In this document: positions 1 through 11,600 of the stretch, in pieces
Layout of the letters: each line of letters opens with the position of its first letter
How positions within the stretch are numbered: the first letter of the stretch is position 1
Origin: Bryoerythrophyllum caledonicum
Taxonomy: Eukaryota; Streptophyta; Bryopsida; Pottiales; Pottiaceae
DNA: 64,000 nucleotides
Direction of reading: 5' to 3'
Assembly (NCBI GenBank): GCA_963971425.1
Contig: OZ020524.1
Location: forward strand, 14,635,845 to 14,699,844
Notes under the pieces: model-generated
What the model saw: only the letters and a program-made list of their open reading frames with translations
What the model was told of the DNA's origin: nothing
The model's database searches: none
Program-made: the position numbers and the translations under genes

Positions 1-600
1 CATGTTTTCAAAAATTTCTGTGATGCTTGAAAACCACGTTCGGATTCGAAGGTGGTTTTCATGGGTCACAGAAATTTTTGAAAACATGGAAATCCATGGC
101 AGCCCACATTCGACTCTCGAGCTCCGTGGAGTTCCACGTTTTCTAAAAATTTAGTGACCCATGAAAACCACCTTCGGATCCGAAGGTGGTTCTCAAGGGT
201 CACTGAATTTTTAGAAAACACGGAGATCCTTGGCAGCCCACATTCGAGCTCCGCGGAATTCCATGTTTCAAAATTTTTTAGTGACCCTTGGAAACCACCT
301 TCGGATCCGAAGGTGGTTTTATGGGTCATAGAAATTTTTGAAAACATGGAAATCCACGGCAGCCTACATTCAAGCTCTGTGGAGTTCCACGTTTTCAAAA
401 AATTATTTGACCCTTGAAAACCACCTTCGGATCCGAAGGTGGTTTATATGGGTCACATGATTTTTTGAAAACGTGGAAATCCATGGCCGCCTACATTCAA
501 GCTCCGTGGAGTTCCACGTTTTCATAAAATTATGTGACCCTTGAAAACCACCTTCGGATCCGAAGGTGGTTCTAAGGGGTCGCTGAATTTTTTGAAAACA
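1..600. repeat. Hairpin (foldback) array, partial copy
   Basis: Perfect or near-perfect palindromes with the core CACCTTCGGATCCGAAGGTG recur about every 125 bp, the first clean one at 168-189. The DNA between them is itself an inverted repeat bounded by GGTCAC and GTGACC, so two kinds of hairpin alternate. The short ORFs here are by-products of the repetition. The array runs off the left edge of the window. Confidence 0.85.
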
Positions 601-1564
601 CGCAAATCATCCATGCTAAGTAATATACCGTGTAATATACCGTTGGATGCGTGTTTTCAAGACGCTTTCAACGGTATATTACACGTCCAAAAACTCCCAA
701 AAATGAGGGAGTTATGGCCAGAAACCCCGGGACAACCCGATTTAGGAACAATGTTGACTGTTTCGATAGTGTGGTCCAAATCGAGTGTGGTTTTTTTTTC
801 GAGTTTTGTACTAGTGTTAGGATGTGCAGCCTTGAACCTCTCGTACAAGGACGTCTGCCAAAGACAATGCCCAAATCTCATGTCAGCAATGTGCAAAATA
901 TACCTCACGAGTATGTACAACGACTATAGAAGTATAACATCATACTACAAAGGTATGTCAATAAACTAAAAGTATACATCCTGACTTAGACATGTGAAAA
1001 TATACCTTGTCTTTTTATACTGTGCAAATGAGTAGATAAGTATTACAACTACTTATACAAAGTATATTAGAGTATTTTAGCAAAGTAAACTGTGTTCCAG
1101 GATTCCATAGTCCAGTGTCACAAGTATAGCTATAGACTATGTGGGGACATTGAATAACCTCAATAGTATTCACAAAGTGTCTATAATTCTACTTGAAGGG
1201 TGTGTTGTGGAATAATCGAAGCCTATTGCAGAGGACTACTTTGGTATGATAACATACTGTAGGTGATGAGGCCGTACTTTACAATTATATCACATACTAA
1301 CAGAGACTATGTACGTGGACAAGTTTAGCAAATTGGAGTCTACCCCAGTATCAACAAGGACCACCCATGTATTCCATTGAACTACTGCTGTTAATTATGC
1401 ACCAAAAAGTACCATATAATTATAACCTAGGGTACATAAAGATACAAGGAATGTGTATCAAAGGACTATTGGAATGTTTAACGACGACAACAACGGGACG
1501 TTGAAGATACTAAAAATGCATACTATGATAGTGGTCAAATTACAAATGGGACCACCTTGAATAT

Positions 1565-1906
1565 TCACATATAACCAGAGAGGGTGCGGTGAAGTACATG
1601 ACTTTCAAACAGCAAGTGCGTTGGATGACTTTCATACACTCTCTTTTCTACCCATTTTCTCCTGACATCCTTCGTATTGGAACTGATACGAGTCTTCTTA
1701 AACCACCATTCCTTCATAAACTCCCTTGTATGATTCAACAATCCAGCCCTCTTTCTCCGCTCAACAAGCTTGAAAACCGACGATCCAGTGGATTGTAGGC
1801 TTTGCTGTCGATGCATGGCTGCAACAATGTTCCATTTTTTTGTACGAAGGACCCTTGATAATGCACATACTCATGTGCCATCAACATTAAAAGCAGCATC
1901 AAATAG
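1565..1906 (-). pseudogene. 3' fragment of the unrecognised transposon ORF
   Basis: The minus-strand reading matches the C-terminal half of the ORF at 8078-8859. It includes the same in-frame TGA after the '...NVDGT' residues and the 'WWFKKTRIS' segment. It is cut at the rearrangement breakpoint near 1907. Upstream of the shared TGA there are a few extra substitutions relative to the copy at 8078-8859. Confidence 0.7.
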
Positions 1907-1959
1907 TGCTTGAAAACCTATTCTGTAAGCCTTTTCTTTCCAAGGTGGCCGTTTCCTAC

Positions 1960-3723
1960 TGGATCTTTTGTTCTTTTGTTTCTCCGGTTGATGCCGTCGT
2001 GGTTTGTGCAAAAGCACGGCGAGAAGTTCCACCAAACGGTGATCCTGCAATCCGGAATGTCCACGATGCCATGCCGGTGCGCCTCACCGTCGTCTACACA
2101 TCGTCAGGCATTCCAGAGATCAAACTCGGACGAGGATGGCGAGAGTTCGCCATGTAGAAGGGCGGTATTTTTATAATAGGTGCGCCAAGTGCGCAAGTTT
2201 CCATATATGTGCACGTAAGTCCACTCTTGAAAACAGGAAGGATAAGCTGTAAGTTTACAACTTGCAGGTGTGGAGTCATAAAAGTCAATTCAAATGAATA
2301 TCACCCAACAGGTTTTATAGGAACTCAAAAGTCAAACCCTGTCTTAATCGAGCTCAGGGCACGCTATTCACTACCGTCTTATCTTTTTTTTCTTTGTGAC
2401 ACAAGCAAAGGAAAACTTTACTGCAATGGAACAAGGACAGGGCGAGCCCCCGCCAGGGCCGGCGAGGCCAGGCCGAAGCCCGGGCCGGGTCAGAGGTCTA
2501 CCGTCTTATCTTCGAAATGGGACTTCATTATCGTTTGCTATATTGCGCAAACATAGTTCTAATTATAATCTAAATGATATATTTAAAAGATTCGACCAAT
2601 TCCTGGGGCGCCTATCCGAGTTGGTGATTTAAGTTTACTAGTCACCCACCGATTAGGACCTTGATCAGTGGTCACGAACCAACTTGTGTATAAGGCAGAT
2701 GTTTGCCACTACTTCACATTGTCCAGAGTAAGAATTTACGTGACGAAACGGTTAGATACATAATTCTTTAGTAGGTAATGTGCAAGCAGCCCAGGGTCAA
2801 GTAAGAACTAATCTTTGCATTCTAGCTATGGGCTTGGCCTGTTGCTTTCAAACTAGCTTTCAAACTAGTGGCTGCTTCGGCAACTGACGTGAATAGTTGG
2901 CACTTCCTCAACGATGACCAATCAAGAGTCACGAATGAAGGCCTTCTAAGCATCAAAGCAGCCCTTGGTTACAGGAAATAACGTTGTCCTTCCTACCCAA
3001 TCGGTTGTCCTGCCACCTCTTCAAGCATGGGATGCTCTACACGAGCGAAAGGCAGTGAAAGTGACGTGACTGGACTCGTGGTAATAGGATTTTCTCTAGT
3101 GATTAATCAACATGCCCACGATCCTGGTTGGAGATAAGTACTAACTCTGGAGGAGCCAGAATAACTGAGACTTCCTGGTCGAATTGGCTGTCGAGGTCAA
3201 CGACCTGCACGTAGTCACAGAGCTACTTTTACAAAATCATGTCACTAGATTGTCAACACTGGCCAAGTCAACGAGTCTCACAATGTTCGGCATGGGTTCC
3301 AAGCGACGGCTCGGATTGCAAATTTCTTGTTAGATGGAGGGAGACCTTAAATGGACGGGCGTCGGGACTCAAATACCAAAGCAAGTCATACGGAAAATAT
3401 CACCACCACTTTCATTTGCTGCAGCGCGCTCCTCGAAATTATTGAGTTGATTTCTTGTGAGTCGTACACGAGCCAGCGGATGACGCAGATGCTGGGTCTA
3501 AATTTAACTTCCATCGCACGGGCACGGGCATGGGCAGCGGACACGGTCCATGGCCACAGTTCTGAACCAAACCAACTTCACGTCGTTGACTTAATTGCCG
3601 TGACGGTGTGTGAAGATCGGCAGCCACGAGGTGGATGACGTGCTATTTATACTTATAGAAAGTCAACGAATTTCGACTATACAACGCCGGGGGGTTCGCT
3701 TTGCTTACACGGATGATCTTCAT
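1960..3723. other. Gene-poor stretch of the unit, left side
   Basis: No ORF here is convincing. A GC-rich patch at about 2437-2500 is the only strong compositional feature. From about 3190 to 3665 several GTCAAC/TTGAC cores (W-box-like) occur, ending near a TATA-like CTATTTATA at about 3643, but no coding sequence follows before the first MITE. The same stretch recurs at about 21813-23577 and 53294-55057. Confidence 0.5.
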
Positions 3724-3725
3724 TA

Positions 3726-3942
3726 CACTGATTTTGATGTTTAGTGTCATGGGCAGTAAATGACTTGTAAATGTTGTAAGTTTTTACTTTTGATATAAAT
3801 TTTTACAAAGAGCACAACAATCTATACTACTCAAAGAGGGGGATCATAGTGGACATGGTCGGTAAAAATATTCATCCAGAGTGAAAACTTATAGCATTTA
3901 CAAGTCATTTGCTGCCCATGACACTAAACATCAAAATCAGTG
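3726..3942. mobile_element. 217-bp MITE, TA-flanked (copy a, unit 1)
   Basis: The element starts CACTGATTTTGATG and ends with its exact reverse complement. The inverted ends run about 40 bp with few mismatches and include GTCATGGGCAGTAAATGAC. It is flanked by TA on both sides, the target duplication expected of Tc1/mariner-type elements. No coding capacity. Confidence 0.8.
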
Positions 3943-4100
3943 TACTACCAAGGGCATCGCTTTTAATTCCAAATGTGTCGCATTTCACTGACTGAAAATC
4001 TGGAAAAACATCACTTTTTTGTTTCTCTTATGACGAACTTCACTCACCTTTACCTACCCTCAGAATAGCAAGTGAAAAACTAATACGTCCGCTAAGTCTA

Positions 4101-4317
4101 CACTGATTTTGATGTTTGGTGTCATGGGCAGTAAATGACTTATAAATGCTATAAGCTTTCACTCTTAATGAATATTTTCACCAACCATGTCCACTATGAT
4201 CCCCCTCTTTGAGTAGTGTAGATTGTTGTGCTCTTAGTAAAAAGTTATATAAAAAACTAAAACTTACAGCATTTACAAGTGATTTACTGCTCATGACACT
4301 AAACATCAAAATCAGTG
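4101..4317. mobile_element. 217-bp MITE, TA-flanked (copy b, unit 1)
   Basis: Same length, ends and TA flanks as the MITE at 3726-3942, but inserted in the opposite orientation: the internal 'GATCCCCCTCTTTGAGTAGT' strand is reversed between the two. The pair therefore also forms a long inverted repeat. Confidence 0.8.
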
Positions 4318-4782
4318 TAGTGATGTGGGGAGACTTTGAGCGCTGAGAAGCTTATTTCTGCCTTCGCTTATCTTGTTGTTGTCTTTTGGTGTTCATCATT
4401 TCATCCAAACTTTTGTGGGTGATTCTTCATCCATTGAATTACCGAGAATAAGAACTTTTCTCTTCCCTGATAATAGGATTGAGAAGAGGGTTCATGTCTG
4501 CCATCCAAACATCATGATGGGCTGACATTTCAGAGGCGGATGCACCACTTGAGTCTTTCTATGACCACATTAAGGTAGAGGCACCCAATTCCGATCACTT
4601 AAGCCAGTTGGGGACTCAAATGACATTGTATGTTAAACATTTATGTAGGAAGATGCGGAATTAGGAATGAAACTCAACAAATATTCTTTCAAACATAATC
4701 CCAAAGATTTGGAATTGATATAGAATTTAAAAGCCGAGTGAGTGAGTAAACAAGAGAAGACATGCCATGGATAACCAGCAAC

Positions 4783-4827
4783 GCTATCTTGTGAGCGGTG
4801 AGCGGTGAGCGGCGAGCGGTGAGCATA
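4783..4827. repeat. MULE left terminal inverted repeat with 7-bp tandem repeats
   Basis: GCTATCTTGTGAGC is followed by GGTGAGC/GGCGAGC units. The right end at about 16098-16140 reads the same in reverse complement. In unit 3 the run has two units fewer (about 56117-56148), so the repeat number is unstable. Confidence 0.75.
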
Positions 4828-5150
4828 CAAAACTCTAAAAATTGGAAATAAATCACAGTTTTTTTTTAAAATGTGAAATTGTCGGCAATTTGGGCAAAAC
4901 TATGAATTTTGGAGCATTTTCCTTTTCTAATTGCTAAATTAAGTAAATAGCCTATAACCGTGGTCATTTGTGGAACAATTTTTTTGGACTATTGGGCCTT
5001 CTTCTCTTCTCGTGCTTTGGTTATAACGTACATCTAATATCTTTAAATTTAGAATGATCACATTCAAATCTTGTACATCAGGTTTAAACTTTTTGTTTGG
5101 ACACGACAAAATATATTATTTATAAATATCCACTAATTTGGACACAAGGT

Positions 5151-5275
5151 ATACTGCAGGGTATCACATAGGTATCAAAAGGATATTGCCTAGGTTTATA
5201 ACGGGTATCACATAGGCATTACTTGGCTATCATCCATGTGGCATGTATTACAAGGTCATCACATGGGCAGTAAAT
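5151..5275. repeat. Left subterminal GGTATCAC-type repeats of the MULE
   Basis: Several degenerate copies of GGTATCACATAGG occur in about 120 bp. A related cluster (GGTATCACCTAGGTAT) lies near the other end at about 15668-15775. Subterminal repeats of this kind are often transposase-binding regions; that role is inferred. Confidence 0.5.
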
Positions 5276-5517
5276 GGGATCACTTACATAAATCCAAAGG
5301 GATTTTTGGAAAAGGTTGATAGCCTCCACTTTGAATTCTACTAGTACAACACTCCATTGCGTACGGTAGTATATGTGAAGTACGCCAATTAACAAATCAT
5401 AACAAACTCAATAAGTACATGAACTAAATTCACATCCACGTCTACGACTCTGCAACTCTACATCTTAGCAATCTAAGATCGTAGATCTTTTTGAGAAATA
5501 CGACATCATTGCCTTTT

Positions 5518-7695
5518 TCACTCTTGTTTGGCAATGTTCCCAAGCTCTAGAATTTGCATGACTTCGTTGAAGCTGTAGCTTGGAGCATGTATGAATAAGT
5601 CCTCTTTGTAATCCATTTTACAAAGGTAACGTAAGATATAATAGACATGCTTGCAATACTTCCATTGTCCCTTCTTTCCCAACGCCTCCGATTGCATCTT
5701 CAAAAAATCAGGGCATGAACACCCCCGAAGGTCCGTGAAGGTGATGCAATATGACTTGTTCTTTCATGTATGAAGAGTGATAACGCATCCATATCCGGGA
5801 TACGGTATGACATAGAGGTTGGAGACGTAACAATTATTCATAAGAGTGGCGCTTGACCACTTGTTGCGTTGCTCAGTCGTTGGAACATCTATTGTTCTAC
5901 AAATCGCATAGCCATTTCGAAAGGTGTGGTAAGAATTCAGGTTCACTGGAACAAGGAAGTGTGACCGCGGAAGGGGCATGTCCATAGACACTTGGAATTG
6001 TCTTCGTGGTAAAAGAACTCCATGCTGCTGCAACTGGAAACTAATTCTTCCAATGCTAGTACCTCTTGCACTATTAAATTAGTGCCAAATTTCACAGGCC
6101 ACGTCATTGGAATTGCTGGCCAATCAGCCACAAATGGTTTTTTCGACCCCTTCACACAACGACTAATGTCATTGGAACAAAACAAGAATTTAGCTGAGAC
6201 ATGCTGTGGTGATCTGTAATCTTTCTTCATACCGGCATATGTGGGGGCTAGAGTCCCATGACTGCCATGCCCAACCTTAGTATTATACTCTTAACTAGTG
6301 TGAGCTTGCAAGGCTTGGCATTTTTTAGCAGACTTTTTGAGAGGCGGGCTATGTGCCACTTCGATGGATCACAATCTGATTCCAAAACGGATGTTGTATG
6401 CTCGACTCCAAAGTCTTGTCTGGTGAAGGCTTCTTCAATACGCGCTCGAGTCACCCTTCGGCCATCACGACGGATAGAGTAATTTACCGTATCAGATCTG
6501 TGGTAATCATGGGCAGACCCAGGTGGCATGTCAAGCTTGCGCTTGGTGGACCCAAAAATTTCTGCTCCTTCTAAGCCGTCCGTCTTGGTTAGTAGATCCT
6601 CAGCCCTAGGAAAGTTCCTAACAGCCTCAGCAATGAGTTTAGGGTCACTTGAACATTACGCAGATCGCAAACAAAGCGTACCTTTGTCCGGACCTTTTCC
6701 AAACGTGCCACCCTTCAACCGTGTCTGATTCATGGTGATCTGCATGAAAGCACGGATGAGGTCGTCCACGGTTGCCGCGTACAAACATGTCATTGTATTT
6801 TTAGATTGTTGCAGCCACCGGTTGTAGACTGTTTCTGCAAGGTTGCAGGAAGGCATGTCGGCTCTCTCGTCAAGCGTGAGATCCTGAGAAGGTACAATAA
6901 ATGTCATAAAAATGATCAGAAGTCTCTCTTATATTGAACATGGGAGTTTTTTAAAGTAATGGGTGATGAGGGCTTACAAGTTGCACAACAGCGTCCCATT
7001 GTCGATATTGGAAGTGTCAGAATGCCATCCAATCCTCTAGAGCACAACGGCCAATTTCGGTTGTGGCACAGGAAGACATCCACCATGCACAAATTACGTT
7101 GTATTGCGCTTCAGCCTCCTCTTGAGTCTTTGCGTTCTTCCAGATTTTGCAAAGGGCGATGTGTTGCTCTCTGAAGCTGGGTAGAATGCTTCTAGTAGTG
7201 GCTCCTTGAAGACATTTGGTCCAATGAAATAAGCAAGTCCGTTCTTTGTTATCCATAGGTTTCTCCTTGTCACCGGAGGCATAAACTCGCCGGACGGCGT
7301 GCCAATTCGCTCCAGAGCTATCTACTATAAAGCCTTTGAAGTTTGTCTCATGTAGGCCGTGGTTCTTCATTGTGCCATTCAAATTCTCCTAGGACAGTTG
7401 TTGGGCTTTAGCGTCCTCCGATTGCATGATGCACATGGCGATTGTCATGACTCTACAATACTTACTATCATACACATGGCATGCCATGGTAGTCCAATCC
7501 TTCACTCGCTTTACATGATCAAACATCAACCAACAATCTTGGAGATCCCCCCGGCTTGCATACGCTTTACAAGGTCGATACCACTACCTAGACGATCAAT
7601 AGACATCTTAAAAACAAAAACTTTACCTTCAGATTGACCCGGAAACTTGTTTTCGTGGATAAACTCAAACTTGGACAATTCTTTCAGATCCATGA
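5518..7695 (-). pseudogene. MULE transposase with C-terminal SWIM zinc finger, decayed (unit 1)
   Basis: The minus-strand gene starts at ATG 7695 (MDLKELSKFEF). A 94-bp intron (6884-6977) has GTAAGC and TTCTCAG ends. Recognisable segments in order are 'FKGFIVDSSGANWHAV' with 'ERTCLFHW', part of the DDE transposase core; 'ADMPSCNLAETVYNRWL'; 'KKPFVADWPAIP'; and a SWIM-type zinc finger CSCPDF...YCKH near 5630-5715. Stops interrupt the frame at 7389-7391, 7017-7019, 6656-6658 and 5764-5766. Frame breaks occur at the G run near 7553, near 6280 and near 6040. The protein would cut and paste the MULE; this copy cannot be functional. DDE with SWIM is the known layout of Mutator-type transposases; the exact subfamily is inferred. 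Confidence 0.8.
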
Positions 7696-8077
7696 TGTCC
7701 AATTCCCTTCATTGACTTTCTCCGTATTTTAATTAATGCGTGCAGATATAATGTTGATTGTGGAAATCCTGTAGGTCGTGGAGACAAGGTCAGTTCGAGG
7801 GGACTCCAAAGTTAGGATGGCGACTAGCGCAGGGAGTGACGACAATCATGTATGTCATACTCCACTTTGTTGTGAACAATTCTCTTGATTTTGATTCAGC
7901 GAACTTCGGAACTGGACTGCTGTGGATTTCCATGTTTTCAAAAAAAATCCTGGTAGCCCGTATACACGCTTATTCAGGTAATGGAGTTATTGACACTTTC
8001 ATATCCGTTGGGGTGTTGTATATTATCCCTACATCTATCCTCTGAAGTTCATACTTTTGTTATGTTAGCTTTATAGG

Positions 8078-8859
8078 ATGGATAGGAGGCGTGCAGATAG
8101 GCCTGAATCTAGTGGGCTATCCAATGAAGAGGTTGCTCTAGCTAAGGAGAAAGCAGTTGAACGTCAAAGACGTTGAAGAGCATGAAAGAGGGATTGGCGG
8201 AGCAGTTGCTGCAATTGGCTGTTGCCGGTGAGGACTTTAGTGAGAACAATTCTGGACGTAGGGATGTGAATAGAGTCTGTGCACGAATTTCTGAATTCAT
8301 TTTGAAGGAATTCGAAGCTATTGGCAAGGGTTTAGGGTTCCGACAGGCTGTCCTTGAGTCGGTTTTGTCTAACAAAATTATAGTTCCCAACTTGCTCAAA
8401 TGTTGCCCTGACCAGGATGATGCGAAAACTAACCATGCCATCATTCAATCCTATAGGAACAAATTGCAGCTTCTCAGATACCCATGCTCTAGAGAAAAAT
8501 TAGTGAGGAGGAAGGCACTATTTGATGCTGCTATTAATGTTGATGGCACATGAGTACGTGCAATATCAAGGGTCCTTCGTACAAAAAAATGGAACATTGT
8601 TGCAGCCATGCATCGACAGCAAAGCCTACAATCCACTGGATCGTCGGTTTTCAAGCTTGTTGAGCGGAGAAAGAGGGCTGGATTGTTGAATCATACAAGG
8701 GAGTTTATGAAGGAATGGTGGTTTAAGAAGACTCGTATCAGTTCCAATACGAAGGATGTCAGGAGAAAATGGGTAGAAAAGAGAGTGTATGAAAGTCATC
8801 CAACGCACTTGCTGTTTGAAAGTCATGTACTTCACCGCACCCTCTCTGGTTATATGTGA
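8078..8859 (+). pseudogene. Unrecognised transposon-type protein, broken (unit 1)
   Basis: The ATG at 8078 follows a splice-acceptor-like TTTATAG. About 30 residues (MDRRRADRPESSGLS...) run to a frame break near 8172. The reading then continues in another frame to a TGA at 8551-8553 and, in that same frame, on to the stop at 8859. The second half is basic and contains 'EWWFKKTRISSNTKDVRRKWV' and 'ESHPTHLLFESH'. I recall W-W-x-x-T-R-x-S-x-N motifs from eukaryotic transposon proteins but cannot name the family. It lies head to head with the transposase (5' ends about 380 bp apart), as a second MULE gene would. Confidence 0.5.
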
Positions 8860-9501
8860 ATATTCAAGGTGGTCCCATTTGTAATTTGACCACTATCATA
8901 GTATGCATTTTTAGTATCTTCAACGTCCCGTTTGTTGTCGTCGTTAAACATTCCAATAGTCCTTTGATACACATTCCTTGTATCTTTATGTACCCTAGGT
9001 TATAATTATATGGTACTTTTTGGTGCATAATTAACAGCAGTAGTTCAATGGAATACATGGGTGGTCCTTGTTGATACTGGGGTAGACTCCAATTTGCTAA
9101 ACTTGTCCGCGTACATAGTCTCTGTTAGTATGTGATATAATTGTAAAGTACGGCCTCATCACCTACAGTATGTTATCATACCAAAGTAGTCCTCTGCAAT
9201 AGGCTTCGATTATTCCACAACACACCCTTCAAGTAGAATTATAGACACTTTGTGAATACTATTGAGGTTATTCAATGTCCCCACATAGTCTATAGCTATA
9301 CTTGTGACACTGGACTATGGAATCCTGGAACACAGTTTACTTTGCTAAAATACTCTAATATACTTTGTATAAGTAGTTGTAATATTTATCTACTCATTTG
9401 CACAGTATAAAAAGACAAGGTATATTTTCACATGTCTAAGTCAGGATGTATACTTTTAGTTTATTGACATACCTTTGTAGTATGATGTTATACTTCTATA
9501 G

Positions 9502-9845
9502 TCGTTGTTCATACTCGTGAGGTATATTTTGCACATTGCTGACATGAGATTTGGGCATTGTCTTTGGCAGACGTCCTTGTACGAGAGGTTCAAGGCTGCA
9601 CATCCTAACACTAGTACAAAACTCGGAAGAAAAAACCACACTCGAATTGGACCACGCTGTCGAAACAGTCAGCATTGTTCCTAAATCGGGTTGTCCCGGG
9701 GTTTCTGGCCATAACTCCCTCATTTTTGGGAGTTTTTGGACGTGTAATATACCGTTGAAAGCGTCTTGAAAACACGCATCCAACGGTATATTACACGGTA
9801 TATTACTTAGCATGGATGATTTGCGTGTTTTCAAAAAATTCAGCG
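9502..9845 (-). repeat. Left arm of the inverted pair around the hairpin array (unit 1)
   Basis: Reverse complement of 11563-11906. It contains GGTATATTACACGGTATATTAC, itself partly symmetric, and inverted pairs such as GTAATATACCGTTG...CAACGGTATATTAC. The ORFs here are symmetric by-products. In the window-start copy the equivalent arm (605-960) continues for about 950 bp more than the right arm does. Confidence 0.75.
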
Positions 9846-11600
9846 ACCCCTTAGAACCACCTTCGGATCCGAAGGTGGTTTTCAAGGGTCACATAATTTT
9901 ATGAAAACGTGGAACTCCACGGAGCTTGAATGTAGGCGGCCATGGATTTCCACGTTTTCAAAAAATCATGTGACCCATATAAACCACCTTCGGATCCGAA
10001 GGTGGTTTTCAAGGGTCAAATAATTTTTTGAAAACGTGGAACTCCGCAGAGCTTGAATGTAGGCTGCCGTGGATTTCCATGTTTTCAAAAATTTCTATGA
10101 CCCATAAAACCACCTTCGGATCCGAAGGTGGTTTCCAAGGGTCACTAAAAAATTTTGAAACATGGAATTCCGCGGAGCTCGAATGTGGGTTGCCAAGGAT
10201 CTCCGTGTTTTCTAAAAATTCAGTGACCCTTGAGAACCACCTTCGGATCCGAAGGTGATTTTCATGGGTCACTAAATTTTTAGAAAACGTGGAACTCCAC
10301 GGAGCTCGAGAGTCGAATGTGGGCTGCCGTGGATTCCCATGTTTTCAAAAATTTCTGTGACCCATGAAAACCACCTTCGGATCCGAAGGTGGTTTTCAAG
10401 CATCACAGAAATTTTTGAAAACATGGAAATCCACGGCAGCCCACATTCGAGCTCCGCGGAGTTCCATGTTTCCAATTTTTTTGGTGACCCTTCAAAACCA
10501 CCTTCGGATCCGAAGGTGGTTTTTATGGGTCACAGAAATTTTTGAAAACATGAAAATCCATGGCAGCCCACATTCGACTCTCGAGCTCCGTGGAGTTTCA
10601 CATTTTCAAAAAATTCAGTGAACCTTAAAAACCACCTTCGGATCTGAAGGTGGTTCTTAAGGGTCACTAAATTTTTGAAAACACNNNNNNNNNNNNNNNN
10701 NNNNNNNNNNNNNNNNNNNNNNNNNNNNNNNNNNNNNNNNNNNNNNNNNNNNNNNNNNNNNNNNNNNNNNNNNNNNNNNNNNNNNNNNNNNNNNNNNNNN
10801 NNNNNNNNNNNNNNNNNNNNNNNNNNNNNNNNNNNNNNNNNNNNNNNNNNNNNNNNNNNNNNNNNNNNNNNNNNNNNNNNNNNNCTTCGGATCCGAAGGT
10901 GATTTTCATGGGTCACTAAATTTTTAGAAAACGTGGAACTCCACGGAGCTCGAGAGTCGAATGTGGGCTGCCGTGGATTCCCATGTTTTCAAAAATTTCT
11001 GTGACCCATGAAAACCACCTTCGGATCCGAAGGTGGTTTTCAAGCATCACAGAAATTTTTGAAAACATGGAAATCCACGGCAGCCCACATTCGAGCTCCG
11101 CGGAGTTCCATGTTTCCAATTTTTTTGGTGACCCTTCAAAACCACCTTCGGATCCGAAGGTGGTTTTTATGGGTCACAGAAATTTTTGAAAACATGAAAA
11201 TCCATGGCAGCCCACATTCGACTCTCGAGCTCCGTGGAGTTTCACATTTTCAAAAAATTCAGTGAACCTTAAAAACCACCTTCGGATCTGAAGGTGGTTC
11301 TTAAGGGTCACTAAATTTTTTGAAAACACGGAAATCCTTGGCAGCCAACATTTGAGCTCCGCGGAGTTCCATGTTTCAAAATTTTTTGGTGATCGTTGGA
11401 AACCACCTTCGGATCCGAAGGTGGTTTTTATGGGTCACAGAAATTTTTGAAAACATGGAAATCCACGGCAGCCTACATTCAAGCTCCGCGGGGTTCCACG
11501 TTTTCATAAAATTATGTGACCCTTGAAAACCACCTTCGGATCCGAAGGTGGTTCTAAGGGGTCGCTGAATTTTTTGAAAACACGCAAATCATCCATGCTA
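9835..11600. repeat. Hairpin (foldback) array (unit 1)
   Basis: An array of palindromes with core CACCTTCGGATCCGAAGGTG, about every 125-130 bp from 9857. They alternate with longer imperfect inverted repeats bounded by GGTCAC/GTGACC and centred on a GCTCCGCGGAGC-like core. Both strands of every monomer can fold. Its apparent extra length over unit 2 comes from the assembly gap at 10685-10884. Confidence 0.85.
10685..10884. other. Assembly gap of exactly 200 N, probably artefactual
   Basis: The 444 bp before the gap (10241-10684) and after it (10885-11329) are the same sequence apart from one T. They share the unusual variant GAAGGTGATTTT in a palindrome arm that reads GAAGGTGGTTTT in unit 2. 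Unit 2 has this stretch only once. The two contig ends therefore probably overlap, and the gap plus one copy (644 bp) should collapse. Confidence 0.85.

Larger units (their letters stand above)
1..1906 (-). repeat. Inverted partial copy of the MULE interior (hairpin array plus left arm)
   Basis: This stretch is the reverse complement of about 8518-10425, with only small indels and scattered substitutions. It holds part of the hairpin array, the arm rich in 'AATATACCGT', about 600 bp of anonymous AT-rich sequence, and the 3' end of the unrecognised transposon ORF read on the minus strand (1565-1906). At 1907-1915 it is joined abruptly to sequence that in the other units follows the 165-residue ORF. 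That junction is therefore a rearrangement breakpoint, not an element end. Together with 8518-10425 it forms a 1.9-kb inverted repeat with a spacer of about 6.6 kb. Confidence 0.85.

Noticed and set aside
541-969. 142-codon ORF and other ORFs in the hairpin arms (also 9496-9885, 11523-11912)
   Set aside because: They cross palindromic repeats, overlap equal-sized ORFs on the other strand and differ by frame between copies.
2094-2288. Minus-strand F-box/kelch-like start (MANSRHPRPSLISGMPDDV) with a TATA-like box upstream
   Set aside because: A stop follows immediately and no F-box continuation was found in any frame.
3726-4317. The two 217-bp MITEs as one long foldback element
   Set aside because: Each has its own complete inverted ends and its own TA flanks.
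10530-10916. ORFs spanning the N gap
   Set aside because: Their interior is undefined sequence.
9857-11560. CRISPR array
   Set aside because: The repeats are palindromes about every 125 bp, the spacers are themselves related inverted repeats, and the setting is a plant transposon.
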